The notes below the pieces were generated by a model. The model made no database searches and had not been told where the DNA came from. It worked only from the letters and a program-made list of their open reading frames with translations. A stretch of DNA of 27,281 nucleotides from the IMG/VR virus record IMGVR_UViG_3300018083_000103, positions 1 through 27,281 of that record. One strand, written 5' to 3'. Made by a program: the position numbers and the translations under genes. Positions 1 through 8,212 of the stretch are shown one piece after another (position 1 is the first letter of the stretch; each line of letters opens with the position of its first letter). The stretch is from a virus.

Positions 1-123
1 TGGTGGCGGCGCTGCCTTGTCCAGCGTGACGAGGCGGGCAAAGTTGGCAATCTCCGTCGTCGTCTTGGCTGAGTTGGCGCTGCTGGTTGCAGCACCGTTT
101 GTTAGCGTGAGTATGGTAGCCAT
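1..123 (-). CDS. Putative tail or fibre-associated protein, 3' end cut by window
   Basis: This is the first 41 codons of a minus-strand gene that runs off the start of the window with no stop. The ATG at 123-121 follows an AGGGAG ribosome-binding site that overlaps the stop of the tail-fibre gene, so the two are cotranscribed. The visible N-terminus is rich in Thr, Ala, Ser and Asn and has no signal peptide or membrane segment. I do not recognise the family. Its position just downstream of the fibre suggests another virion surface protein or a fibre chaperone, which is inference from gene order only. Confidence 0.6.
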   Translation of the reverse strand, partial: MATILTLTNGAATSSANSAKTTTEIANFARLVTLDKAAPPP

Positions 124-135
124 AATTGCTCCCTG

Positions 136-1848
136 TTAACTGTTGGTATCCAGCCACTCCAACACAAAGCCTTCCATTACAATATCATTGTTACTTGTGG
201 CCTCACCTGTAATCTTGAAGGTAACAGCCCCGCTCAAGGTCTGGTCTAGTGCCGTGGTTGTATTGAGCAAGAAGATTCCAGCTGCACCAGAAGCGGCGTA
301 GGATAATTTCCCATAGCCTCTTTGGGTAGCCGCCCCCGACCTTAGGGCATACCCTTCGACTTCCCAAAAAAGGGCTTGGGCATTCGGAATCCCACTTGCA
401 CCAGTATCGAGAATTAAATTCGTTCCAGATGTGCCAAAGCGTACCCTCACCCTCTTTACATTGGCGTTATTCGCAACAGTCCCCCACGCCTTAAAGCGAA
501 AGCCCATCCCATTTGCGCTCAGGGTGTTCGCTGGGACGCTATAATTTACTAGGTCATCCTCGCCCGTCCCCACATTTCCAGCGCTCGCATGTGCCTCAGT
601 AAGCACCCCACCCACCGCGGCGTCATTGGTGGACGTACCCGCCTTGACGCCCAATTGTGACGCCCCTGCGCTGGTCAGCCCACCGGTGACGGTCACACCG
701 CTGCTGAGAATGCGGAGGGCTTCGGCAAGTGCCGTGACGCCCACGGAGAATATGAGATCGACGGGGATATTGCCAGCGGATACCGCACCATTGACCTTAG
801 CGGCGATGCGCCCCAAGTTGAGATAGTTCGTGCCATCGTGGAACCAGGCGTTCTGGACAAACCCAAAGTCAGCGTCAGCAACGGTTGATTCGCTGCCACG
901 ACTGCCTCTGGCTTTGCGAAAGTTAAACAATGCACCTTGCGCGCCGCTGTTAATCTGCGTACTGGTGATTCCGCGCACCGCATTCGCTGTGCTTGTCGCA
1001 ACTACTTCCAACTCGCCTACGGGGTCAGTATTCTTAACGCCCAGGAAATTATTAACTTCGTCGTAGGTGGACGTGCCGAAGAATAGATTACCCTTCGTGG
1101 CGTTGTTGGTGCTCATCAGGGTCAGGTCGTCGCCACTCGCCGTACCACCCTTGAGCGTTTGCCCGCCACTACGCCCGGCAAGCAAGGCATATCCCGTATG
1201 GTCGTCGTCACTTAGCCCGGCGATACTGCCATGATCAATCAACGCCTGGACAATTGCCGCCGCCTGCGTTGCGGTCAAGTCAGTTGGGTCGCCTGTCCCT
1301 GCCCCCGCCGCACGCCCCTTAATGGTCGATTGCGCCATGTTCGCTAACTTGGCGTTGGTCGTGCCGTCGTCCTTCTCCTGGATGTTGCCGCCGCTGATTT
1401 CGACAGTAGAGTTGTCCACGCCTACCACGAAATCAATCGTGTTGTCGCTGTCCTGGTAGGTAACGCTAACCCCTGTTTCGGTGTTGCCTGTCACCATTGT
1501 CCCAACGAGGTCGGCTACATACTCATCAATGATAGCGATCGACAAAGTGTTGGAGCCATCGGTATAGGTAACGTCAATGCTGCTGCTGTCCGTGATGAGC
1601 GCGCCGACAACATCTTGGAGATACTCATCACTGAGCGCAAAATCTATCGTGTTGTCTGAATCCTGGTAGGTGACGGTGATACCTGTCTCAGTATTACCAC
1701 TGACCATCGCCCCAACGGTGTCGGCAATGTACTCGTCCGTGATGGTCGCGACCTGCTCAACCGTCTCTTGGACAACCAGCCGCTTTTCTAGCCGGTTGAC
1801 GCGCTCCATGAGTTGCCGCAGGAAAGCCATTTCGCCGGGAGTCATCAT
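136..1848 (-). CDS. Tail fibre / receptor-binding protein with N-terminal repeats
   Basis: This 570-residue protein probably forms the distal fibre that contacts the host. Residues 5-35 look like a short coiled coil. Residues 37-142 are three copies of a roughly 35-residue unit that starts with DEY and contains VG-hydrophobic and TYTDGSNTL- or TYQDSDNTIDF-like strands. Residues 211-258 carry the DDDHT / LLAGRSGGQTL / GGTASGDDLTL / ATKG block that I know from many phage tail-fibre proteins. The remainder is Gly/Ala/Thr/Ser/Asn-rich and looks beta-structured, with a likely globular receptor-binding tip at the C-terminus (about 440-570). The ATG overlaps the TGA of the preceding gene as ATGA. 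A second Met follows at once, so the start could be one codon later. Confidence 0.85.
   Translation of the reverse strand: MMTPGEMAFLRQLMERVNRLEKRLVVQETVEQVATITDEYIADTVGAMVSGNTETGITVTYQDSDNTIDFALSDEYLQDVVGALITDSSSIDVTYTDGSNTLSIAIIDEYVADLVGTMVTGNTETGVSVTYQDSDNTIDFVVGVDNSTVEISGGNIQEKDDGTTNAKLANMAQSTIKGRAAGAGTGDPTDLTATQAAAIVQALIDHGSIAGLSDDDHTGYALLAGRSGGQTLKGGTASGDDLTLMSTNNATKGNLFFGTSTYDEVNNFLGVKNTDPVGELEVVATSTANAVRGITSTQINSGAQGALFNFRKARGSRGSESTVADADFGFVQNAWFHDGTNYLNLGRIAAKVNGAVSAGNIPVDLIFSVGVTALAEALRILSSGVTVTGGLTSAGASQLGVKAGTSTNDAAVGGVLTEAHASAGNVGTGEDDLVNYSVPANTLSANGMGFRFKAWGTVANNANVKRVRVRFGTSGTNLILDTGASGIPNAQALFWEVEGYALRSGAATQRGYGKLSYAASGAAGIFLLNTTTALDQTLSGAVTFKITGEATSNNDIVMEGFVLEWLDTNS
1423..1740 (-). 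repeat. Three tandem ~35-codon repeats in the tail fibre gene
   Basis: These encode fibre residues 37-72, 73-106 and 107-142. Copies 1 and 3 are close to identical at the protein level (both contain GNTETG and TYQDSDNTIDF). Copy 2 is diverged and carries TYTDGSNTL instead. The DNA copies differ at many synonymous positions, so the duplication is not recent or has been kept by selection. Each unit likely forms one layer of a trimeric beta-rich shaft. Confidence 0.8.
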
Positions 1849-2966
1849 AGCGCATTCACCATGTCGAGTTGGATACGTTCGGCTGTCTCGCCGCCGGATG
1901 ATGCCGACAACACCACGTGCGCGCCGCGGATGCGCTTGGGGACTGTTTCCTCGTAGTAGGTGACGCCAACAATATCGCCCATGACACCCGCTTGGCAGTA
2001 GTCACGCCCGTACATAAACGCGCCGCTCTGAAGCACGTTGAAGCGAAAGTCATTGCGTGCCCGCAGCTCATTCATGCGTGCATCCCCTGCCGCTTGCAGC
2101 GAGGTTACGCCCTGGTTGGCGGCGTCTACATATACCTCTATGTCGTTATAGTCAGCGACATAGTTCGGCCCTGTCACTTCCAGGAACTCACGCGCCGCGC
2201 CCGAATCCTCTCCCCATGTCATCGCCACCGTTTCCTCGTTGATGGCGCCGCCAATCAGTTGCGGCTCGTCCAGGTTATCCCAGGCTAGGCTAAATTTGAC
2301 GTTGCCGGTCAGGTCATCGCCAAAGACGCCGGTGCGAAACTCCCATGCCCTGAGTCCCGTCTTTACCAAGTCCCAATCCAAGCCGCTCAGTACAGCCAAC
2401 TCTTGTAAGCAATCGTCTACCTTGCGATGGGCAAATGCTTTGGTAACGTTCGTCCCGGCGGCGGTGTCAGCCGCCACGCTGATCAGGCTGGCCCACGTGG
2501 GGACGCGCTTGCGCCCGTCTACGAGGGTAGCGCTTGCCGTACAGTTATACTTGACGATGTTCTTCATACACGTTTCGCCGGGGACACTTGTAAAGTCATT
2601 GCGGAGATTCGTCCCCGCAGGATGGCCCGTGACAGCGCGGTAGAGATAGTGCTTCTGCTCTACGCACTTCATCGTGAAGATACCGTTTTTGTTGCCGTTT
2701 GGCGTCTGCCGGTCACGGTCACGGTAGAGGCCAAAGAAGTCACAGTAGGGGTCGATCGCAGCGTCATGATTCGAGCGCCATATCTCAATCTGTCCGTCCT
2801 GTTCCAGCGCGTCAATGGCGATATGGTTATTGGGCAGCTTGACGCTGAGCAAGCCCCAACCATTGAGATACTTGGAGTAGTCCAACTCCAGGAAGTCGCG
2901 CCCGGTCAAGTCGAATTGGCGCACGCCTGCCCTATTGCGAATCTTGACAACGTACTGAGTGGTCAC
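1845..2966 (-). CDS. Tail hub / baseplate protein, siphovirus ReqiPepy6 Gp37-like
   Basis: This 373-residue protein resembles the Gp37-like tail proteins of siphoviruses. These are taken to be tail-tip or hub components that sit after the distal tail protein. Supporting features are the N-terminal beta-rich segment that lays out position and plane (FLELDYSKYLNGWG, then a polar loop and IEIWRS), the YCDFFGLYRDRDR segment, the central ELAVLSGLDWDLV helix, and a C-terminal region with a conserved-looking GDIVGVTY strand. The start is GTG at 2966-2964, one base after the TAA of the preceding gene. The stop overlaps the fibre ATG. Family assignment is from recalled sequence style, not a search. 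Confidence 0.75.
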   Translation of the reverse strand: MTTQYVVKIRNRAGVRQFDLTGRDFLELDYSKYLNGWGLLSVKLPNNHIAIDALEQDGQIEIWRSNHDAAIDPYCDFFGLYRDRDRQTPNGNKNGIFTMKCVEQKHYLYRAVTGHPAGTNLRNDFTSVPGETCMKNIVKYNCTASATLVDGRKRVPTWASLISVAADTAAGTNVTKAFAHRKVDDCLQELAVLSGLDWDLVKTGLRAWEFRTGVFGDDLTGNVKFSLAWDNLDEPQLIGGAINEETVAMTWGEDSGAAREFLEVTGPNYVADYNDIEVYVDAANQGVTSLQAAGDARMNELRARNDFRFNVLQSGAFMYGRDYCQAGVMGDIVGVTYYEETVPKRIRGAHVVLSASSGGETAERIQLDMVNAL

Positions 2967-2967
2967 G

Positions 2968-3837
2968 TTAGGCCGCCGTGTACCAACCGCTGACAGACAG
3001 GAAGTCGCCGGAACTTATGTCGCTACTGGAAAGAACGTCGGCAAACGAGCTTACGCTGCCCGATACAATCTTGTAGAGAGTGCCCTCAGTGCCGCCCGAC
3101 GATATTTCCATGATGAGTCCAGATATGGCAGAGGCCATGCCAGTCCAAGCGCCAAAGGGGATGTAGAATGTGGCGTTTGCCGTGTAGGGCAGGCCGCGAA
3201 TACTGGCATTTCCGTTATGGCTACCCCCGCTATTGAGTTGGATGACCAAGTTAAAGAATACAACGTTACCTAACCTGTAGTATGTGCCGGTCTGAGTCGT
3301 GTAGGTGACCCCAGTATCGGAGATGGAAAAGTGTAGCGTAGGCGTAAAGCTGCCCGACCTGAATGCGCCGCCAATCCACTCACGCGCATCGGTGACGGTA
3401 ATCACGCCGCCGGTGGTGATGCTCACGGTCGCCAGCGGTATATCCCAGGTCGTGCCGGCGCTCTGTGTCATAGCGGGTGCCGCGCCGCCTTCGCTGCCGG
3501 CAATGCGCGTGATGCGTACCGTCTGCGCTGTCCAGTCGGCGCGCAGGACAATACGATCAATGCGGGTCAGCGATGCCGGGGTAGAAATGGCGACGTTCAC
3601 CGAGGCCGAATTAAAGTAGGGAATACCATAGACAAGCGCCTGGCCGGTGTTGACGGCGACGGGCGATGATGTACCGCTAACGGCCAACTCATTCAGCACG
3701 TTAGGGGCCACGCCGCCTTTGTTGGTCGATTGTGGGCAGAACGAACGGAACAACTGAAAGAGATCGTCATCGGGATAGCCCGAACCTGTACCGTCGCCTG
3801 TGCCACTGGTTTCCCAAAGGATTGATTTCTCTGCCAT
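2968..3837 (-). CDS. Baseplate / tail appendage protein
   Basis: This 289-residue structural protein lies between the distal tail protein and the hub. The N-terminal half has a pattern known from phage baseplate and fibre-attachment proteins: a short polar N-terminus ending in a LFRSFCPQ-like segment, a VNTGQALVYGIPY strand, then RIDRIVLRADW and IPLATVSI, ending near ITVTDARE. The C-terminal half (about 165-289) is Gly/Ser/Thr/Tyr-rich and probably a beta-sandwich carbohydrate-binding or receptor-contact domain. An AGGAGG site lies eight bases from the ATG, overlapping the end of the distal tail gene. Whether it contacts the host surface directly is unknown. Confidence 0.65.
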   Translation of the reverse strand: MAEKSILWETSGTGDGTGSGYPDDDLFQLFRSFCPQSTNKGGVAPNVLNELAVSGTSSPVAVNTGQALVYGIPYFNSASVNVAISTPASLTRIDRIVLRADWTAQTVRITRIAGSEGGAAPAMTQSAGTTWDIPLATVSITTGGVITVTDAREWIGGAFRSGSFTPTLHFSISDTGVTYTTQTGTYYRLGNVVFFNLVIQLNSGGSHNGNASIRGLPYTANATFYIPFGAWTGMASAISGLIMEISSGGTEGTLYKIVSGSVSSFADVLSSSDISSGDFLSVSGWYTAA

Positions 3838-3846
3838 TGCGCCCTC

Positions 3847-4752
3847 CTATTCGAGCGACGGATACTTGTTGTAAAATTCGACGCGCACCAACGTGTCGTC
3901 TGTTGCGCCGCTTGTTACCTCGACACGAATATCATTGACGCCGCCGGGCGCTTCTGGGTCGGCGGCGATACTCCAGGTCGCCAAGTCGCTCTCGTCAGTC
4001 AAGGCGTCATTCTGGTAATCGCCGTTGTTGTCAATCACCACATGTGGGCGCGCGGCCAAGTCAATCAGCCAAGTGTCGCCATCGGGAATCGATGTGCCGG
4101 TGAAGTCGAGTACGGCGCCCGTTGTCTCGTTGGTGATGATGAAGTCCGTCCCCGGCCCGGTGATGTAGATGCGCGGCGATACTTCCCAATCCCCAACGTA
4201 GGTATAGCTAATCAGTTGGTCAATGCCAACGCCCGTGCTGTATTGCATCGGCACTTCGAGCGGTACTTGATAGCCTGTGCCACCCGATGTATCGAAGCTG
4301 ACGTTTTGCAGCGTCGGGTCATAGGGGATAGGGTCAGCCGCCTCGAACTGCACAACTACCAACTGACTATTGCCGATACGCTCTTGCATGGTGTTGGGGA
4401 AGTCCACAATGCCAACGGCGTAGCAATCTATTTGGCGTACCAAGTCATCCTCGCCGGTGACACGTAGCTGTATCGGCGTGCTGGACAATGGCTTGAGGAT
4501 ATGCGCCAGTTGGCGGCGTGCGGTCGCCACCAGCGCAGGCGTCGTGTCGGTGATGAGCAACGCCATATTCAGCATTCGCTCATCCAAGAGAAAGCCCACA
4601 TCCGTACTGCCGTGTTGCTGCGGCCCACGCTCCTTCTGACGGCGAATGGGCGGATTGCCAACGCCGGTCAGCGAGATATAGCTGTACGGGTCGCGCCCCC
4701 ACAGGGGATAGGTTGTGCTGCCAACGATGGCGTCAACTTGAGTGAAGCTCAT
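3847..4752 (-). CDS. Distal tail protein (Dit-like, siphovirus tail component)
   Basis: This 301-residue protein directly follows the tape measure, the standard place of the distal tail (Dit) protein that forms the ring joining tail tube and baseplate. Residues 1-130 match the Sipho_tail style, with an N-terminal beta-barrel, a segment around residue 40 with an RRQKERGPQQHG loop, and an LRVTGEDDLVRQIDCYAVGIVD strand pair. The rest, with WEVSPRIYITGPGTDFIITNETTG, resembles the galectin-like insertion and C-terminal domain of long Dit proteins. GAGG precedes the ATG. It is probably translated together with the tape measure gene, eight bases upstream. Confidence 0.75.
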   Translation of the reverse strand: MSFTQVDAIVGSTTYPLWGRDPYSYISLTGVGNPPIRRQKERGPQQHGSTDVGFLLDERMLNMALLITDTTPALVATARRQLAHILKPLSSTPIQLRVTGEDDLVRQIDCYAVGIVDFPNTMQERIGNSQLVVVQFEAADPIPYDPTLQNVSFDTSGGTGYQVPLEVPMQYSTGVGIDQLISYTYVGDWEVSPRIYITGPGTDFIITNETTGAVLDFTGTSIPDGDTWLIDLAARPHVVIDNNGDYQNDALTDESDLATWSIAADPEAPGGVNDIRVEVTSGATDDTLVRVEFYNKYPSLE

Positions 4753-4759
4753 TGAGTCC

Positions 4760-7663
4760 TCATGGCGTTGCCGAGTTCTGCAAGCTGCCGAGTAGTTGCA
4801 TCAAGCCCAGCACGTCAGCGTTGGCGTTGTTGCTGCCGTTGAGATTGATGGTATAGGTGTTCGAGTTGTTGTCGCCGGTCAGTCGCTTGTCAGTAGGTAG
4901 CGGATTGCCGTATTGGTCTTTGGCGTCGTAGTAGTTGGCGAGCGTGCGGAAATCTACCGCAGATTGCAGCAAGTCAGCGACCTTGCTTGGGTCAGTGCCG
5001 GCGCTTATCTTCTTCAAGACAAGCGGCAAGTTAGCGGTAAGAGAGCCATAGATTTGACTAAGCCCCAACAGGGCAGCCATCTTTTGCCGGATGGTATCGC
5101 TCGCGCCTCGCAACTCTCCGAGACCAATCGCATTATTGTTCTTGTCCATTGCCAGCCCGCTAAAGACGGCGTTAACTTTGGTGTTGTCAAGGGTATCGCT
5201 AAAGAAGTCGCCCAGCCCAGCGATAAAGTCCTTGACCTTCGCCGCCGCTTCTTTGGCGCTATCTTTGGCGCTCTTAATGTCAGGCGTCGTCAAGTTGATG
5301 CCACCGAGTAGCCCCTGGTTCGTGGTATTGACGTTGGTGTTACCGCCAATCAGCGCGCCAATCGTGTTGGTCGTTGGCGTGGTCGCCGGCGTGATATTTG
5401 GCGTAGGCGTGTTGCCACCAGCGGGGCCGATAATCAGCCCACCACCGGGCGCGATGCCGATAACATTACCCGTGCCACCCATCGAAGGCGGTAAGAGTTT
5501 GGGGTCAATGCCTAAAAGTTGCGCTATATTCGCTGGGTTGATGGCCTGATCTTTGACGGCTTTCAAGTAGGACTGTTGCGCCTGTACCGCCGCTTGGCGA
5601 GTGATGGTATCAATCTGTCCCTGCAAGGTGGCGTTCGCCAAGTCCATCGTTGACTTAATTTGGTCAGCCACGTACTGCGCTTCGGATTTCAGGCCGTCGC
5701 CCAGACCGTGCGCCATCGCCGCACCTGCGTCACGCGTGCGCCCCATGTCCTGATCTACGCCACCGACCAAGCCGGCCACCACGTCCTGTCCAAACCCCCA
5801 AAAGAGGCGACTAGGTGATGCGATGCCCAGCAACGATGTTGTTGCACTGATGAGCAGACGGATGGGGCCGAAGTTATTCCACCAGTTGAGGAAATCGTCC
5901 TTCTTTTCTTCGATGCCCTTACGTAACCCCTCTACGATGTTCCTGCCTGCCTCTAGCAGGCTGTCTCTCCACTTGGGCCAATTGTCCTGCACCCATTGCA
6001 CGATGGATTGACCCCACTCTTTTAGCTTCTCAAGTGCGGTCGGTATGGCCTCTTTGGTAATCCATTCCCAAGCGGCTTTGGCCCAATCCGCTAAATTATC
6101 ACGCCACTTGGGCGCGTTGTCTTTGACCCACTCCCATAGCTGCGCGCCCCACTTGGCAATCTGCTCAAGCGCGGCAGGGATGGCGGTGTCAGTGATCCAC
6201 TTCCAAGCGTAGCCTGCCCATTCAAGTAGTACATCTTTCCACGCCGGTGCATTTTGCTTGACCCAATCCCACAGCTTGCCGCCCCAATCTGCCAGCGCCC
6301 TGAGTGCAACCGGCGTAACATCAACAATCCACTTCCACAGGGTCAGCCCCATCTCTTTTGCCAGGTCAGCCAACGCTCGCAACAAATCCAGTCCCAAATG
6401 CCCCATCGTTTCGATGAACCTCAGGAATGCCGGCTTCACAGCGGGGATAAGTTCCTCAGTAATCCAGCGCCACAGCTTGTCGGCCCAGCCACTCGCCATG
6501 CCGCCAAGTTGGTTGCTGCCTGCGCCGTCACCCTCGCCGCGTAGGCCGCGTATAAAGTTAGCGAGTGACTCAATCGCCTTTGGCAAGGTATCGTCAATCC
6601 ACTGGTAAAGCGCCGTCTCCCATTCAAGGAATGTCGCAATAAAGCGCGGCAAGGCATGTACTAACCAGGTCACAATCTCGCCGCCCCAATTCGTGAGCTT
6701 TTGCAAAACGATGGGAATGGAGTCTACTACCCATTTCCACATCGCCGCCGTCCAGTCTTTAATCACCGGCAATACGCTCTTAATCACCGCGCCAAAGGCT
6801 TCTGCATAAGATCCGCCCTTGCTCAGATGGTCGTTAAATATACCCACGAGGCCACTCAGATAGTCAGTGGCGGCGCTGAGTATCGGCATGGCGCGCTTGG
6901 CAAGGTCGTCAAAAATCGGGATAAGGAACATGCCGACTTGCTCTTTGACATCGCCCCACATATTCGCCAACTGCTTGCCTGGTTCGACCATCGCCCTAGC
7001 CGAGCCGCCAAACTCTTTGGCGAGTTCGTCCAAGATTAGCCCTTGTGCGCCGGCGACGTTGCCCGCTTCGACCATCGTCGTGATTTGCTCTTTTTGTTGG
7101 TCGGTGAAGGTGACACCCACGCGTGACAGCGCGCTGATACCGGCAATCGGGTCATTCAATGCCTTGCCAAGTTGCACGGCACTGCTTTTCATATCCTGCC
7201 CAAGCGCCTGCGACATATCTAGCATGGACTCGGTAGCGCGCGGAAAGACATCTTTGCCAATATTGGTAAAGGTCAGCAGCAGGTTTTCACCGCCAAGTAC
7301 CGCCTCGCCATCAAAGTTGGTTACTTGCTGCATCGAATCAGCCAGCTTATTCGCCATCTCAGACGTGACGCCCGCCGCGCCGCCGGTGCTTTTTAGTACC
7401 GCCTCTAGTTGCTTTTCAACCTGGATATGCTCACGGGCAATATCGGCGCTGTCACGAAAGGCAAAAACAAGCCCACCCACCGCCGCCGCGCCCGCAGTCA
7501 AGGCAACCGTCAAGCCGCCTGTCATCAAGCTACCAAAGGAACTAAAAACACTATGGCTCTCTTTGGCGTTGTCGTTCATACCGCCAAGCGAACTCTTGAC
7601 CGTGTTAATAGCCGGGCTTGCCTTGTCGGTGGCGTTGATTAGAATGTCGATTGCGTCAGCCAT
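4760..7663 (-). CDS. Tail tape measure protein
   Basis: At 967 residues this is the longest gene in the window and sets tail length. By the usual rule of about 1.5 angstroms per residue it implies a tail near 145 nm. Residues 1-45 are a polar helix start, and 49-70 form a strongly hydrophobic Gly/Ala-rich segment. Residues 74-300 are helical, with the GKALNDPIAGISALSRVGV stretch typical of tape measures. Residues 300-590 are Trp-rich repeats. SPSRLF at about 616-621, followed by GQDVVAGLVGGV, is the conserved tape-measure tail motif. Residues 730-790 are a Gly/Thr/Pro/Asn-rich linker. The ribosome-binding site is weak. The promoter of the divergent plus-strand gene lies immediately upstream. 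Confidence 0.95.
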   Translation of the reverse strand: MADAIDILINATDKASPAINTVKSSLGGMNDNAKESHSVFSSFGSLMTGGLTVALTAGAAAVGGLVFAFRDSADIAREHIQVEKQLEAVLKSTGGAAGVTSEMANKLADSMQQVTNFDGEAVLGGENLLLTFTNIGKDVFPRATESMLDMSQALGQDMKSSAVQLGKALNDPIAGISALSRVGVTFTDQQKEQITTMVEAGNVAGAQGLILDELAKEFGGSARAMVEPGKQLANMWGDVKEQVGMFLIPIFDDLAKRAMPILSAATDYLSGLVGIFNDHLSKGGSYAEAFGAVIKSVLPVIKDWTAAMWKWVVDSIPIVLQKLTNWGGEIVTWLVHALPRFIATFLEWETALYQWIDDTLPKAIESLANFIRGLRGEGDGAGSNQLGGMASGWADKLWRWITEELIPAVKPAFLRFIETMGHLGLDLLRALADLAKEMGLTLWKWIVDVTPVALRALADWGGKLWDWVKQNAPAWKDVLLEWAGYAWKWITDTAIPAALEQIAKWGAQLWEWVKDNAPKWRDNLADWAKAAWEWITKEAIPTALEKLKEWGQSIVQWVQDNWPKWRDSLLEAGRNIVEGLRKGIEEKKDDFLNWWNNFGPIRLLISATTSLLGIASPSRLFWGFGQDVVAGLVGGVDQDMGRTRDAGAAMAHGLGDGLKSEAQYVADQIKSTMDLANATLQGQIDTITRQAAVQAQQSYLKAVKDQAINPANIAQLLGIDPKLLPPSMGGTGNVIGIAPGGGLIIGPAGGNTPTPNITPATTPTTNTIGALIGGNTNVNTTNQGLLGGINLTTPDIKSAKDSAKEAAAKVKDFIAGLGDFFSDTLDNTKVNAVFSGLAMDKNNNAIGLGELRGASDTIRQKMAALLGLSQIYGSLTANLPLVLKKISAGTDPSKVADLLQSAVDFRTLANYYDAKDQYGNPLPTDKRLTGDNNSNTYTINLNGSNNANADVLGLMQLLGSLQNSATP
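5939..6337 (-). repeat. Tandem Trp-rich ~44-residue repeats in tape measure
   Basis: Tape-measure residues 443-575 contain three tandem copies with the pattern WxWI....P.AL..L..WG..LW.WV..N.P.W.D.L..WA. Degenerate related units extend upstream to about residue 309 (WKWVVDSIP, YQWIDDTLP, LWRWITEELIP). The regular Trp spacing suggests a repeated helical hairpin. Copy-number change here would alter tail length. The repeats differ at the DNA level. Confidence 0.8.
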
Positions 7664-7670
7664 TTGTCAC

Positions 7671-7699
7671 TTGACTATCCTTGCCTGCACGGGTACGAT
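7671..7699 (+). promoter_or_regulatory. Sigma70-like promoter for the plus-strand moron
   Basis: TTGACT at 7671-7676 is followed by a 17-base spacer and TACGAT at 7694-7699. This matches the -35 box at five of six positions and the -10 box at four of six, with ideal spacing. It lies 46 bases ahead of the ATG at 7745, inside the 81-base divergent gap with the tape measure gene. It is the most convincing promoter seen in the window. Activity is inferred. Confidence 0.6.
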
Positions 7700-7744
7700 A
7701 TTTACGTTTCTGTCCAAAGACCATAAACGTTAGGAGATGCCCCG

Positions 7745-8212
7745 ATGAAACGCATATTGCCCTTTGGTCTTGGTTACGTCGCTGGCTTTGCCACGCTCTT
7801 TGTACTCATGCTCATCTTTGGCGATTACAGCGATACACCGTCTCAAGTTTCAGCCGCCCCTTCAGTGCCACAAATCGACGCCGGTCTTGTGCTTGGCAGC
7901 TTTCAATCGACGGGTATTCAAGTCCAAGATATTGATCGCACTCCCCAACTTGACCCCAACTCGCCGCTACCCCGCAGTTTTCGCTCACATGCCACATGGA
8001 AAGATGCCCTACTTGGCGACAAAGGTGGTCAGCTTTTTGTCTGCGATAGCCCCGACCTTTGCCGTTCCATCTCTGCCTACTTTCAGGCGCTCGTAGGATT
8101 GGCTGGCCCTTACACCTACACCTCGCCATCGGGCTTGGTTGTCGTTCAGGTCAACAGCAGTTACACCCCTGACCAAGCAATACGTTACAAAAATGCTTTG
8201 GCGAATTACTAG
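7745..8212 (+). CDS. Membrane-anchored extracytoplasmic protein, antisense moron
   Basis: This 155-residue protein is the only supported gene on the plus strand. Residues 1-6 are polar and basic. Residues 7-25 form one hydrophobic segment with a GxxxG-like GLGYVAG start. There is no lipobox, so an uncleaved anchor or Sec signal is likely. The rest faces outward and contains C100 and C106 in a GGQLFVCDSPDLC context, a possible disulfide, then a GPYTYTSPSGLVVVQVNSS strand pair. AGGAG lies eight to nine bases before the ATG, with its own promoter upstream. The gene sits exactly between the tail chaperone and tape measure genes, which are normally adjacent. It may serve host conversion or superinfection exclusion, but I do not recognise a characterised family. 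Confidence 0.8.
   Translation: MKRILPFGLGYVAGFATLFVLMLIFGDYSDTPSQVSAAPSVPQIDAGLVLGSFQSTGIQVQDIDRTPQLDPNSPLPRSFRSHATWKDALLGDKGGQLFVCDSPDLCRSISAYFQALVGLAGPYTYTSPSGLVVVQVNSSYTPDQAIRYKNALANY

Noticed and set aside
5939-6337. CRISPR-like repeat array
   Set aside because: The repeats are protein-coding, have diverged DNA sequence and have no spacers; they are tape-measure repeats.
6867-7733. 288-codon plus-strand frame opposite the tape measure gene
   Set aside because: It is the antisense of a clear tape measure gene; its Ser/Pro/Ala-rich product follows from the codon pattern on the other strand, and no ribosome-binding site or family pattern supports it.
7812-8129. Minus-strand frame of 105 codons opposite the plus-strand moron
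   Set aside because: It would fit the operon direction, but the product is Arg/Gly/Cys-rich with no pattern, while the opposite strand has a promoter, a ribosome-binding site and a membrane anchor.
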